From Pseudoalteromonas sp. T1lg23B (GTDB lineage: Bacteria > Pseudomonadota > Gammaproteobacteria > Enterobacterales > Alteromonadaceae): a stretch of DNA of 64,000 nucleotides. The stretch covers positions 1,054,429 to 1,118,428 of the forward strand of contig NZ_PQBZ01000034.1 of NCBI RefSeq assembly GCF_002964665.1, in the 5' to 3' direction. Numbering within the stretch: position 1 is the stretch's first letter; every line of letters starts with the position of its first letter. This document shows positions 47,152-56,710 of the stretch, in pieces. A program made the translations under genes and the position numbers. A model generated the notes under the pieces. The model was not told the origin of the DNA, made no database searches, and saw nothing but the letters and a program-made list of their open reading frames with translations.

Positions 47152-49224
47152 TTAGAGGTCAGTGCAAGCTTGACCTGAAATACTGAAGTCTATGTCATTT
47201 TCTTGAGCAAATTGTTGCAGCTGCTTTGTTGTATCGCAGCTCAGCGCACTGTCATTAATTACTAGCACCCTTAAAAATGGCATTTCCAATATAACTTCTG
47301 CGTTAAAATCCGCTTCAATTTGATTTAAATTTAGTGACCTTAGATTACGCAATGATTTAATGGCAGAAATATCAGTCATATTTTTCCCAGTAAAATCCAG
47401 CGCCCTAAGTTGGGTTAAACTTTTAGCGAACTCCATATTATCAAGGGCACTACCTGACAAACGCAGTTCTGAAAGCCTGTCATGCTTTCCAAGTGAGTTT
47501 AACGATACGTTGCTACTGTCACCCAGCGACAGGTTTAAGCTACGTAAATTAGCAAACATTGATAATTGGGGTAACTCTACCGTGTCTGATAAAAACAGTG
47601 AGAGTGATCGCACGCTATCACTACCTTCAAATCCACCGTTTATAAAGGCTTTAGCACTGATAGTTAAGTATGATAACTGGCTGCTTTCTCTCAGTGATAC
47701 TAAATCACCATTAAAAGACGACTCTGCGCTAAACTTTAAGTCTAGAGATTCCAACAATTTAAATTGTGTGTAGTCTGGTTGAGTATTTTCAGAGATGTCA
47801 CTGAGCTCTAACGTTTTGAGTTTACTATGGGCAGATAAAGCATCTAACTCAGAAAGGTTATTCGCATAAAGTGATACGCTCTCTAAGTCATTTAAGCCAT
47901 TTAGATGACTTGTACTGAATGCCTCTTGAGCATGGTCATTATTGTGAAGTCTCAGGTTTTTAAGCTTTGAAAACTGACTTAGCTTATCTTTGTTAATTAC
48001 ATCTAGATTTGATAAGGATAGCGTATGTAAATTAGTAAACTGTGTCATACGCGCGAGATCAAACACCTTAAAGTCATCTGACGAAAGGTTATATTGCAAA
48101 CTCTCTAAGTTATTTAATTCATACAATATATCTGTATCTTTTAGCTCTGAACTTATAAGTTCCAAAGATTTAAGGTGCTCCAACTGTGTTAATGCTGACG
48201 CATCCGTGATCCTTGCACTGTATAAATGTAAACGCTCTAAATTTTCTAACGATGATAAAAAGTTTAGATTTTCAATTTGCCAAATGTTTTCTAATTTCAG
48301 TTCTTTCAATGACGCTATCAAACCCAGTTTGTCTAGGTTATAAACGTTCAGCCCGTCTATGGTTATGCTTTGCAACGAGTTTGAGATTAGCTGTGATGCG
48401 TCAAAATCAACCATTGTAGAACCAGACAATGTGATTGATTCCAGCTCTTGAAGTTTGTCTATCGACAAACCTTGCAACACTTCGCCATAACGAGAATCAA
48501 CATAGAGCTCTTTTAAGCTGGCTAGTTGGTTAATATCATTAAGAACATTTTCTGTTGCGCCTGTGTAAGAATTAAACGCGTCTATTAAAAACAAACGTTC
48601 TAAATTTGGCAAAGCACTAAGAGGCGCAAGGCTTTGGATTTCTGCATTTCGAATCGCCAATTCTTGCAGTTGTGAAAATTGAGATAGACCACTTAAGTCT
48701 TTAATAGCAGGTGAAGAACAAAGAATTCTATATGTGCCTGTATCTGCTGCATTATCGTTTAAACAATCTAGCAGCCGTGAATCCTTTATTTGTTCAGCAT
48801 CAAACTCTGGATAGGCTTCAACCAAAACGGTACCTGACATTTCAGCTTGAGCCCCTTGCTCATCAGTCACGGTCAATGTGTAGTTAATCGGTGTGGCTGT
48901 GTCTACCGCTGGGGCCATCATATGAAGCTCATTTGAGCCCGAATAAAAGTAGTTAGTGCCCTGTTCAGTCCATTTCCACTGGTAAGAAACAATTTGGCCA
49001 TCTGGGTCATATGCGGTTGCATCAATTACGTAACGATCACGCTCTTTTACAACTAAATGCGCAACTTGTTCAATAACAGGTAATGAGTTTGGTGCTGGTG
49101 AGGGGGTGCTAACGATTTCGTCAACGTTATTATCATTCGGTGTGGGTGTGTCACTTGACCCACCACATCCTAGCAATGTTGAGCAAAGTGTAAAGAGAGT
49201 GAGTTTTTTAAATATCAAATCCAT
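47152..49224 (-). CDS. Leucine-rich-repeat lipoprotein with PKD-like domain
   Basis: 690 residues. Lipobox LLGC-GGSS, a Pro/Asn/Asp linker, a PKD-like beta domain (about 48-135: ATAYDPDGQIVSYQWKW, INYTLTVTDEQGAQAE), then from about 165 to the end about 20 leucine-rich repeats of the bacterial LxxLxLxxNxL type (LSQFSQLQELAIRNAEI, LPNLERLFLID, ...). The end has Cys pairs (ILCSS, SALSCDTTKQ, GQACTDL) that could cap the solenoid. Expected on the outer membrane or surface as a binding protein; the ligand is unknown. Only codons of ordinary host type are seen. Confidence 0.85.
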   Translation of the reverse strand: MDLIFKKLTLFTLCSTLLGCGGSSDTPTPNDNNVDEIVSTPSPAPNSLPVIEQVAHLVVKERDRYVIDATAYDPDGQIVSYQWKWTEQGTNYFYSGSNELHMMAPAVDTATPINYTLTVTDEQGAQAEMSGTVLVEAYPEFDAEQIKDSRLLDCLNDNAADTGTYRILCSSPAIKDLSGLSQFSQLQELAIRNAEIQSLAPLSALPNLERLFLIDAFNSYTGATENVLNDINQLASLKELYVDSRYGEVLQGLSIDKLQELESITLSGSTMVDFDASQLISNSLQSITIDGLNVYNLDKLGLIASLKELKLENIWQIENLNFLSSLENLERLHLYSARITDASALTQLEHLKSLELISSELKDTDILYELNNLESLQYNLSSDDFKVFDLARMTQFTNLHTLSLSNLDVINKDKLSQFSKLKNLRLHNNDHAQEAFSTSHLNGLNDLESVSLYANNLSELDALSAHSKLKTLELSDISENTQPDYTQFKLLESLDLKFSAESSFNGDLVSLRESSQLSYLTISAKAFINGGFEGSDSVRSLSLFLSDTVELPQLSMFANLRSLNLSLGDSSNVSLNSLGKHDRLSELRLSGSALDNMEFAKSLTQLRALDFTGKNMTDISAIKSLRNLRSLNLNQIEADFNAEVILEMPFLRVLVINDSALSCDTTKQLQQFAQENDIDFSISGQACTDL

Positions 49225-49637
49225 TATATTCCACTAAAATTTGTTCATAAATCAAAGTATTGCCATCTTTAATGGCAATAAAGGCGCGGTATCGTACCAT
49301 ATAGAGAAACGAATTCAATGATGTTTGTAGTGGCGATGCTCACCACTTTGATAATTTCCTGCACGAAAACTTTAACTAGTAAAAACAAATGATTAAAAAT
49401 TTAAAAGAACATAATAAAGTGTATGACTCCTAACCTAAGCTAACTTACACAACGCCTCCATTGCTGTTCACCTCATCACAAGCAAGCCCAGCCGATGGCT
49501 GCTATCCAATCTTCAACTTCACCTCAAGCAAAAATCATCAAGAAATCATGACAACATCAGGTATCTAGATAACAACTTACATAAGGTAGAACTGTACAAG
49601 CTCATTTTGGGTAGACTAAATAAAACGAGGATAAATC
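49225..49637. other. Divergent intergenic region, LRR lipoprotein / PD40 protein
   Basis: 413 bases without a gene. It holds the promoters of both flanking genes. A 9-bp hairpin TATTGCCAT-CTTTA-ATGGCAATA at 49258-49280 lies in the 5' leader of the LRR gene. A second, imperfect one (GTGG/CCAC) lies near 49329-49346. The remainder is AT-rich and shows nothing further. Confidence 0.6.
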
Positions 49638-50543
49638 ATGACACAATATCGCTATTTTTTAATGCTATTCATCTCTTTACTAATGGTAAATAGCGAAGCT
49701 TTGACAGCGAGTGAGCGCCCGTTACTCACAGGCCCCTATCTTGGCCAAACACCACCAGGTATGACACCAAAAGTATTTGCCCCCGGTTATGTCAGTACCA
49801 GACACCGAGATCACAGTGGCTCGTTTACCCCAGACATGCAGGAGTTTTACTTTTCTAGAAAGGATGTCGACACACAAAACTGGTGGCTGGTTCAATTTAA
49901 ACAAATAAACAACGTATGGCATGAATCTGTTGTGGGCCCAAGGATTGGCAGACCTATCCTATCACCTGATGGCAATACCATGTATTTAGGTAGTAAATAT
50001 ATGCAACGTACCAGCAGTGGCTGGTCAGAAGTCAAAAGCCTTGGGCCTATGATTGATAGGCAAGATTGGGGCATTATGCGCCTGTCAGCATCGGCTAATG
50101 GCACGTATATATTTGATGATTATAAAAATAATGATGTGCTGCGTATCTCTGAGGTAAAAAATGGCAAACGCCAAGCGCCTGTATTGCTTGGCCCTCACAT
50201 CAACGCGGGTAAATGGACTGCCCATCCGTTTATTGCCCAAGATGGCTCATACATTATCTGGGACAGTGAAAAAGACGACGGCTTTGGCGACAAAGATTTA
50301 TATATCAGTTTTCGCCTACCCACTGGTGAATGGGGCGATGCGATAAACCTAGGTGACGCTATCAACACTTCGGGAATTGAAGCTGGGGCTTATGTTTCTC
50401 CTGATGGTAACTATCTATTTTTTAATAGAAACCTCCTAAAAGAAGGGGTAACGCAATCTTCTTCAGATGGTGATATTTATTGGGTCGATGCCGCAGTGAT
50501 TGAACAGCTCAGGCCGAAACTATCAATGACGGGATACAAATAA
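49638..50543 (+). CDS. Exported PD40/TolB-like beta-propeller protein
   Basis: 301 residues with a signal peptide (cleavage near ALTA, residue 24). PD40-type blades are visible: GSFTPDMQEFYFSRKD, RPILSPDGNTMYLGSK, HPFIAQDGSYIIWDSEKDDGFGDKDLYISFR, AGAYVSPDGNYLFFNRN. They are separated by W-rich strands. These WD40-like propellers mediate binding in the periplasm or at the surface; no enzyme motif is seen. CGAGGA precedes the ATG. Monocistronic. Confidence 0.8.
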   Translation: MTQYRYFLMLFISLLMVNSEALTASERPLLTGPYLGQTPPGMTPKVFAPGYVSTRHRDHSGSFTPDMQEFYFSRKDVDTQNWWLVQFKQINNVWHESVVGPRIGRPILSPDGNTMYLGSKYMQRTSSGWSEVKSLGPMIDRQDWGIMRLSASANGTYIFDDYKNNDVLRISEVKNGKRQAPVLLGPHINAGKWTAHPFIAQDGSYIIWDSEKDDGFGDKDLYISFRLPTGEWGDAINLGDAINTSGIEAGAYVSPDGNYLFFNRNLLKEGVTQSSSDGDIYWVDAAVIEQLRPKLSMTGYK

Positions 50544-50628
50544 TATCTAACTAGTCAGTACCCTCAAAACCTCAACTGCCGATATAAAACTAAAGAGCGA
50601 TGTAGCGTACATCGCTCTCATATACCCA

Positions 50629-51627
50629 TTAAAACTCTAAGTTAACTTGTACTGGGTAGTGATCAGATAACTCGTTGTAATAGCCATCATGATAGTAGCG
50701 GCCATCACTTAAGTTCCAGTTTCCGCGCAGGTAGCTCCAATACCAGTTTTTATTTGCTTTGGGATAGCGCACCTTCATGCTCGGTGTGTTTGTAGGCTGT
50801 TTATGATCGCGATGCCAAAACACGTAATCTAGGGTGTCATTATAATCTAGGCTGTAATCAAAATAGTAAGCATTGGCTTTGGTAAACCAATTATGCTTTG
50901 CAGAATATGAACCAACCAATGGCGTTTGAAAGTGTAACTCTGCGCGAGCGGTTTCCAGCATATCAGCTACTTCTTGCTGTTTGCTCCACTCCACATTCAT
51001 ATCGCCGCCAATGATAACCGCTTCATCCGCAGGAATATTTTCAGCCTTAATAAAGGTTTGAATTTCATCAAGCTGCGCCATACGAACGCGGTGCTCTTGC
51101 TCTGTATCACCATCGTGCGTGGCTTGTAAGTGAGTACCAACTAGATGATAGCGTTGACCGTCTTTTGCTATCGCCACATAGGCAAAGCCTTTATTTGCCA
51201 AGTAATCCCAACTGCCGCTCAAGCTATGATTAAACACATGCGCCTTTTGCGTGATGATTGGATACTTAGAAAGAATGACCACCCCACCACGAATAACAAA
51301 CGGGCTATTTGAACAGTTGCCTGTGAGCGAATCCCAACCGCTACCGCTACAATCTTGCCCCACATTCGGGGTTTGATAAGGATACAGATTTGCTAGCCTT
51401 GCTAGAGCTTGTTCCGCATCGCTACTAAACACCTCACTGACCAAAATAACATCAGGGCTGTCGCTCATTGCTGTTAATACTGCTGGTAAACGTTCGGCTC
51501 GGTTCGCCTGATCCCAATCCTGTACATTTAACTGCATAATATTATAAGCCATGACTTTAAGTGACTCGGCCAAACTTTGTGTACTCAACAGCATCAAGGC
51601 ACACGTCAAGGCGTACTTTATCTTCAT
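50629..51627 (-). CDS. Secreted sphingomyelinase C-like phosphodiesterase
   Basis: 332 residues from the ATG at 51627 (TTGGAG upstream), with a signal peptide ending near SLA-E. It has the exonuclease-endonuclease-phosphatase fold of bacterial neutral sphingomyelinases: LKVMAYNIMQ, the metal Glu in LVSEVFSS, VGTHLQATH, GGDMNVEWS, LDYVFWHRD and the catalytic-His motif SDHYPVQV at the end. A disulfide-forming Cys pair (DCSGSGWDSLTGNCSN) matches Bacillus-type enzymes. It would hydrolyse sphingomyelin to ceramide and phosphocholine, acting as a haemolysin; other phosphodiester substrates are possible. Confidence 0.87.
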   Translation of the reverse strand: MKIKYALTCALMLLSTQSLAESLKVMAYNIMQLNVQDWDQANRAERLPAVLTAMSDSPDVILVSEVFSSDAEQALARLANLYPYQTPNVGQDCSGSGWDSLTGNCSNSPFVIRGGVVILSKYPIITQKAHVFNHSLSGSWDYLANKGFAYVAIAKDGQRYHLVGTHLQATHDGDTEQEHRVRMAQLDEIQTFIKAENIPADEAVIIGGDMNVEWSKQQEVADMLETARAELHFQTPLVGSYSAKHNWFTKANAYYFDYSLDYNDTLDYVFWHRDHKQPTNTPSMKVRYPKANKNWYWSYLRGNWNLSDGRYYHDGYYNELSDHYPVQVNLEF

Positions 51628-52153
51628 GTATTGCTCCAATCATTCATTATTATTTTCATATTTATGAGACATTCACCCCTGCCATGCTTACTAGACGCAG
51701 TAATGAACGAGTGAAAATTGCGCTACGAAAATAACCACAATGAATGTCAGAATGATTACTCTAACCTGTTTGTTTTATGAAGATTTTTTGCAAGAAATAG
51801 TGCGTTTAAAAGACACTTTTATGACTATCGTAGTAAGCGTGCCGCCATTGCATACACAAGGTATTTAAAATGAAGATGGTACACATTACGGGGGTTTGTT
51901 TAACTAGGACCAAGTCGAATTCTATAAATCAATTAATAATCGAATTTATTTAGTCTAGATGTTAAATGGATAATTGCCACAGGGGTGAATAGTGAAAACT
52001 ATTGATTTAGAGAGCTAATAATAAGATTTAAGTAAGTTTAATGAGAGAACCGAAGATTAGTAAAGCTTTAGAGGGTATGGATGAAACTAACGCTGGAACA
52101 ACAAGCTTTGGAGTTAGTAGTGTAAGCACTTCAAACAACAAACATTGGAGTTT
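51628..52153. other. Intergenic region before the 4.5S RNA gene
   Basis: 526 bases without an accepted gene. It carries the leader of the sphingomyelinase gene on its left side and the 3' flank of the SRP RNA on its right. A plus-strand frame (52041-52223) and a minus-strand frame (52028-52324) run through the RNA gene and are rejected. No hairpin terminator with U-tract was found for the RNA gene. Otherwise AT-rich with no recognisable element. Confidence 0.55.
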
Positions 52154-52267
52154 GGGTGGTAGTCTTACCAGCCACATCCCGGCACACGAGTCACAAGCTG
52201 TGGCTGCTCCCTTCCGGGCCTGACCAGATTCACCTGCTATCGTTGCGAGAGGACCAATAAGACTACC
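52154..52267 (-). ncRNA. ffs: 4.5S RNA of the signal recognition particle
   Basis: 114 bases, the E. coli length. It forms one long hairpin: GGTAGTCTTA at the 5' end pairs with TAAGACTACC at the 3' end. The apical Ffh-binding domain has the symmetric and asymmetric loop motifs (GGTCAGGCCCGGAAGGGAGCAGCC in two halves: GGTCAGG, then GGAAGG and AGCAGCC). The GTGTGCCGGGATGTGGCTGG strand is as in enterobacteria. Ends set by comparison with E. coli. Confidence 0.95.
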
Positions 52268-52295
52268 ATTGAGGGCCTTGTTTGGCGCGGGAGGG

Positions 52296-52324
52296 ATTAT
52301 CTCTACTTTCGGGTGTAGTTTCAA
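52296..52324 (-). promoter_or_regulatory. ffs promoter
   Basis: TTGAAA (52319-52324), 17 bases, GATAAT (52296-52301) on the minus strand, followed by CCCTCCCGCGCC. The GC-rich discriminator resembles that of the tRNA operon promoter. Transcription would begin about 20 bases before the mature 5' end, consistent with 5' trimming. Confidence 0.82.
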
Positions 52325-52384
52325 GGGAAAACTAGGTTAATTAAGCCAACTGCTTAAACATCCAGCAGTTGGCTGTTGGGATTG

Positions 52385-53284
52385 TTACTTATTGAGCGAT
52401 TTTTGCAGGGCTGCTAAGCGCTGTTTTACTTTCTTCATGTTTTCTGGGCCCATGCGCAAAAACTGTTTTTGCGCCTCTGATAGCTGCTCCCACTCTGGAT
52501 AAGCGTATCGATAGGTCACAGAGTCTTTGATAAGCGGAATATTACTCTCTGGGATCGGTGTGTTTAAAAGCTCGGTGATGGCTTTATCCAAAGTCAGATT
52601 AAAGTCTTCGCCATCGTAACCAATTTCTTCATAAGCTTGTGATATGAGAGGCTTAAACTTATCAAATAGGCGTACAAGTTGAGCCGTACTCATACTTGAT
52701 AGCATATCAACATATGGCGTGTAACGCTCAAAGCTGTTTGGATCAGTCACCACAATGTCGCCTTCAAGGGCCATAAATGGTTCCTGAGGCTTCTTCACTG
52801 GCATATGCTTTTGTGCGACTTTACCTTTAGCGAGGTTGTCAACAAACACCACCCCACGACGAACCATGTCGTCACTCACCAGCAATGCCAGAGCTTTTTC
52901 ACTCATTAGCTGCGCCACACTTTGTTTTACCACTTCATCGCTGTTATCAAGCGCAGGGAGCTCTGGTGCTTCAGGCGTAGCCGTGCTTACTTCTAAAGGT
53001 GCTTCGTTACGCTCTGATTGTGGAGGCTGCTCAACAAGTTCAGGGGCACTGTCCTGCTCAGGTTGGTCTTGTTGAGATTGTGCAGTATTAAGCTGTTGCG
53101 AGGTTTGCTGCTGTTGCTTCACCACATCCTGCGAGAACTTCGCGTTTTCTTGCTTTTGTTCATTTTGTTTTGATAACACAAAAGTCACCACTATCACCAA
53201 CGCCACTAGCACGCTGGCCGCCAGCAACAGCTGACTGCGTGACGGGCCCTTCTTGTGAGTATGCTCCGAACTGTGCTCTGACAT
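52385..53284 (-). CDS. DUF3014 membrane-anchored protein
   Basis: 299 residues. A short basic cytoplasmic N-terminus and one TM helix (about 18-38) are followed by a low-complexity Gln/Glu/Pro linker (about 40-125) and a compact C-terminal domain (about 125-299: LVSDDMVRRGVVFVDNLAKGKVAQKHMPV, FERYTPYVDMLSSM, RYAYPEWEQLSEAQKQFLRMGPENMKKVKQRL) of the DUF3014 family. Presumably periplasmic. Function is unknown. GGAG precedes the ATG. Monocistronic. Confidence 0.85.
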   Translation of the reverse strand: MSEHSSEHTHKKGPSRSQLLLAASVLVALVIVVTFVLSKQNEQKQENAKFSQDVVKQQQQTSQQLNTAQSQQDQPEQDSAPELVEQPPQSERNEAPLEVSTATPEAPELPALDNSDEVVKQSVAQLMSEKALALLVSDDMVRRGVVFVDNLAKGKVAQKHMPVKKPQEPFMALEGDIVVTDPNSFERYTPYVDMLSSMSTAQLVRLFDKFKPLISQAYEEIGYDGEDFNLTLDKAITELLNTPIPESNIPLIKDSVTYRYAYPEWEQLSEAQKQFLRMGPENMKKVKQRLAALQKSLNK

Positions 53285-53441
53285 AACCGCTCCATAAAAT
53301 TAGCTTGAAAAACAATATTCTTTTGAATATTTAAAAATTAAAACATAAAGTAAAAGTGAAAGCACTTATACTGCGATGATAGCAGGACTATTATCTACTG
53401 ATGAGCAATATAGTAAAAAGTTCATTATTTTTCGAGGATAT

Positions 53442-54590
53442 ATGAATTTAAAACAACGTAAAGCTAATCGGCCAAAGGTTGCCTTGCTGCTAACTGGAGG
53501 TGGTGCCCGAGCCGCTTATCAGGTTGGCGTACTTAAGGCTCTGGCTCTTAGTATGCCGCGCACCGCGCCGATCCCGTTTCAAATCATTAATGGCACCTCC
53601 GCTGGGGCCATTAATTCAGCGGCGCTGGCCTGTTACGCCTCTTGTATGCACCTTGCTGTACGTAAAATAGAATGGGTATGGAAGAGCTTCCATTCGCATA
53701 TGGTGTATCGCAGCGACTTTCTTGGGGCGTTTGGCTACCTGATCGCCAATGCCATGCGCAGTTTTCAGTCGAGCCATCTAAATCACCCACCAGCAAGTTT
53801 GCTTGATAACTCTCCGCTGCGCAGTTTACTCAGTCAGGTATTAGATTTAAGCCGTATTGAGCGCAACATACATAAGCAGTTTATTGATGCTATCTCGGTC
53901 ACCGTGTCGAGTTATTCCACCGGACGGTCGGTAGCATATTACCAAGCTAAAGATGCCGAAACATGGCAACGAGCAAAACGTGAGGGCGTGCCCGGTAGAA
54001 TTTCACTAGATGTGTTGATGGCCTCCAGTGCCATTCCTATGGTTTTTCCAAGTGTCCGAGTTAAACATCATTACTACGGTGATGGCTCTATTCACCAATT
54101 GTCACCACTGAGTCCTTCGATTCATTTAGGGGCTGAGAAAATATTTGTAATTGGTGTAGAGCAACCAAAAATACGCGCTCCGCTGGGTTATGAGCCTCAT
54201 TTTCCGGGCATGTCAGCCATTGCTGGTCACTTACTCGATAGTGTATTTAGCGACACGCTACAGTCTGATCTGGAGCGCTTGCACCGCGTCAATCGCACCA
54301 TCGGCCAGCTGCCACCCAAGGATCAAAATAGAGAGCTGAAAGCGATTGACACCTTAGTGATCAACCCCACGGTAAATTTCAGAGACATCGCCGAACAATA
54401 TTATGATGATATGCCGCTGGCAATTAAGTTACTGATGCGTACTTTGGGTGTAAAACGTCACTCTAGCTCAAGTTTGACCAGCTATCTGTTGTTCGAGAAA
54501 AGTTACACCCAACATCTAATAGAAATAGGTTATCAGGATGGTTTGGCTAGGCTTGATGAAATGCGGGCATTTTTGGGCCTAGATGACTAG
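53442..54590 (+). CDS. Patatin-like phospholipase
   Basis: 382 residues from the ATG at 53442 (GAGGAT upstream); an earlier start at 53376 is rejected. It has the Ser-Asp dyad of patatins: oxyanion hole GGGARAAYQVG at 19-29, nucleophile Ser53 in GTSAGA, and Asp214 in YGDGS. A cytoplasmic acyl hydrolase is expected. The C-terminal 90 residues are outside the patatin core. It lies just 8 bases from the end of the convergent antiporter gene. Confidence 0.9.
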   Translation: MNLKQRKANRPKVALLLTGGGARAAYQVGVLKALALSMPRTAPIPFQIINGTSAGAINSAALACYASCMHLAVRKIEWVWKSFHSHMVYRSDFLGAFGYLIANAMRSFQSSHLNHPPASLLDNSPLRSLLSQVLDLSRIERNIHKQFIDAISVTVSSYSTGRSVAYYQAKDAETWQRAKREGVPGRISLDVLMASSAIPMVFPSVRVKHHYYGDGSIHQLSPLSPSIHLGAEKIFVIGVEQPKIRAPLGYEPHFPGMSAIAGHLLDSVFSDTLQSDLERLHRVNRTIGQLPPKDQNRELKAIDTLVINPTVNFRDIAEQYYDDMPLAIKLLMRTLGVKRHSSSSLTSYLLFEKSYTQHLIEIGYQDGLARLDEMRAFLGLDD

Positions 54591-54598
54591 CGATTAGG

Positions 54599-56566
54599 CT
54601 AACCATTTAACAAATACTGTTCGGCTCGCTCTACTCTTCTAGGTTTACCTTTTAGCAGTAAAACGTCATTGGCATGAATTACCATACTTTGTACGGGGGC
54701 AGACAATTCTTGCCCCCCTCGGCGCAGCGCGGTGATCACCACTTTTTGTTTGTCTAGGTTGAGCTGTTCAATGGTCTTATCAACCGCATAGGCTGACTCT
54801 GGCAATGCTAAAGCATGAAGGTATTCCAGCCTATCAACGTTGGCCTCTAATGGGTCTTGTTCATCTCCTGCAAAAAAGCCATGTAGATATTCGTAGCGAT
54901 TATGGCGCTCTTTACTCACCCGCTTAAATATACGTCGCATCGGTACGCCTGACATATGCAACACATGCGACACCAGCATCAAGCTGGCTTCCAGCGCTTC
55001 TGGTACCACTTCGGTCACACCCAACTCTTTGAGCGCATCAAGGTGACTATCGTCGGTAGAGCGAGCCAATATTTTCACATCGGGGGCAACGCGGCGAATT
55101 GCGTCTATCACTTCATGGCTTTGATTAAAATCCGAGCAGGTAATAATAACCAATCGGGCTTTATCCACATTGGCTGATTTCAGCAGTGCTGAAGACCCTG
55201 AATAACCAAACATAACAGGCTCACCTGCCGTTTGCGCTTCCTGTACTAGGCTTGGATTACGCTCAATCGCCAAATAAGGAATGGCTTCGGGCTTTAAAAA
55301 ACGCGCGATGGTTTGACCAACTCTTCCGTATCCTAAAATAACCACATGATCGCTCAACGATTCACTATTAAATCGCTGGCTGTAATCATTTTTATAGTGC
55401 CCACCGTTAACATTGAGCTTTTGCAAAATCACGGGGGTTCGGTCGATTAAATACGGAGTGATAGCCATGGATAACACGCCTAGTGCCACCAAAAAGGATG
55501 TACTGTTTGCATCTAGCAAATTGTGTTTACTTGCCAATGCCACCAACACAAAACCGAACTCCCCCATCTGCCATAGCAAGATACCCGACGCCAACGCGTC
55601 TTTTTTTCGCTCTCCCATGAGCTGAGCAAGCAAGGCGATGATCAAAACTTTAAGAAGCAGCAATATTCCCAAAGCCAAAACGATGTACCCTATTTTGTTA
55701 GCAACATAAGGTACATTTAGCTGCATGCCAATTGTGACAAAGAATAGCCCCATTAAAATGTCACGAAATGGCCTGATCTCGGCTTCCAGTTGATGCCGAT
55801 ATTGGCTCTCGCCAAGCATCATACCTGCTAGAAAAGCGCCCAAGGCCATCGATAGTCCGAACAAGTAGGTCAATGCCCCCGCACACAAAGCAACCACAAT
55901 GGTGGTCAGGACAAATAATTCATCGGTACGCACCGAGGCAACTTCGTTAAATATTTTCGGCAAGCACCACTTACCAATCGCCCAGAGCAGTAAACACACG
56001 AACGCCCCTTTTGCCAAAGCAAAGGCCAGAGCACCTACAAGCACTTGATTATCTGACTGAGCGATCAGCGGAAAAGCAATCAATAAGGGCACAACGGCAA
56101 TATCTTGAAATAGCAACATGCCAATTGCCAGTTGCCCTCTGCGTAAGTTTAGAGTGCCACTTTCTTTGAGTATTTTCACGACCACGGCGGTAGAAGAGAG
56201 CGCCATTAAACTTGCAATGACAAATGCGCTTAGCCAATCATAATTAAGCGCTTTGACAACAAACATGCCAACGATGGTGGTTATTAACACCTGTAAGCTG
56301 CCAAGCCCAAACACTAGATTGCGCATCGCCATAAGTTTTGGCACGGAAAACTCCAGCCCTAAGCTGAACAATAAAAACACAATGCCCAACTCAGCGATAA
56401 AGTGCATCTCATAGCTGATACTCATCCAGCCAATACCATACCCACCGGCAAGTACCCCAGTCACTAAATAGGCCAAAATTGCAGGTAAGCCGACACGCTT
56501 AAACAGCCACACTAAAACAGCAGCGGCAAGCAATAGGGCAAAAACCTCGGCAAAAATGTTCTGCAA
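54599..56566 (-). CDS. CPA2 cation:proton antiporter with RCK domain (KefB/KefC-like)
   Basis: 655 residues. About 12 TM helices span 1-385 with the conserved LLFQDIAVVPLL (Gln154-Asp155) motif. A TrkA-N/RCK Rossmann domain follows (HVVILGYGRVGQTIARF, GYGRVG at 412-417). A TrkA-C domain closes the protein (about 565-650: VIHANDVLLLKG). It exports K+ or Na+ in exchange for H+. KefB/KefC are glutathione-gated; the gating ligand here is not clear. The start is a TTG at 56566 with GGAGG close upstream. Confidence 0.9.
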   Translation of the reverse strand: MQNIFAEVFALLLAAAVLVWLFKRVGLPAILAYLVTGVLAGGYGIGWMSISYEMHFIAELGIVFLLFSLGLEFSVPKLMAMRNLVFGLGSLQVLITTIVGMFVVKALNYDWLSAFVIASLMALSSTAVVVKILKESGTLNLRRGQLAIGMLLFQDIAVVPLLIAFPLIAQSDNQVLVGALAFALAKGAFVCLLLWAIGKWCLPKIFNEVASVRTDELFVLTTIVVALCAGALTYLFGLSMALGAFLAGMMLGESQYRHQLEAEIRPFRDILMGLFFVTIGMQLNVPYVANKIGYIVLALGILLLLKVLIIALLAQLMGERKKDALASGILLWQMGEFGFVLVALASKHNLLDANSTSFLVALGVLSMAITPYLIDRTPVILQKLNVNGGHYKNDYSQRFNSESLSDHVVILGYGRVGQTIARFLKPEAIPYLAIERNPSLVQEAQTAGEPVMFGYSGSSALLKSANVDKARLVIITCSDFNQSHEVIDAIRRVAPDVKILARSTDDSHLDALKELGVTEVVPEALEASLMLVSHVLHMSGVPMRRIFKRVSKERHNRYEYLHGFFAGDEQDPLEANVDRLEYLHALALPESAYAVDKTIEQLNLDKQKVVITALRRGGQELSAPVQSMVIHANDVLLLKGKPRRVERAEQYLLNG

Positions 56567-56710
56567 ATGGCCTCCAAAGTGTCAAAAATCAGGGAATCAG
56601 CGAAGATGCTTGTCATTAAATATAGCAAGCAATTGTTTTTCAGCCAGTTTAAATTATTGGCACATTTTTCGCTTAGAGTAAGACAATAGTAGTACTTAGG
56701 GGAATACTGA

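Noticed and set aside
52028-52324. Open frames on both strands (plus 52041-52223, minus 52028-52324) across the region before and in ffs
   Set aside because: Both run through the 4.5S RNA gene, whose structure and sequence are conserved; no ribosome sites or family resemblance.
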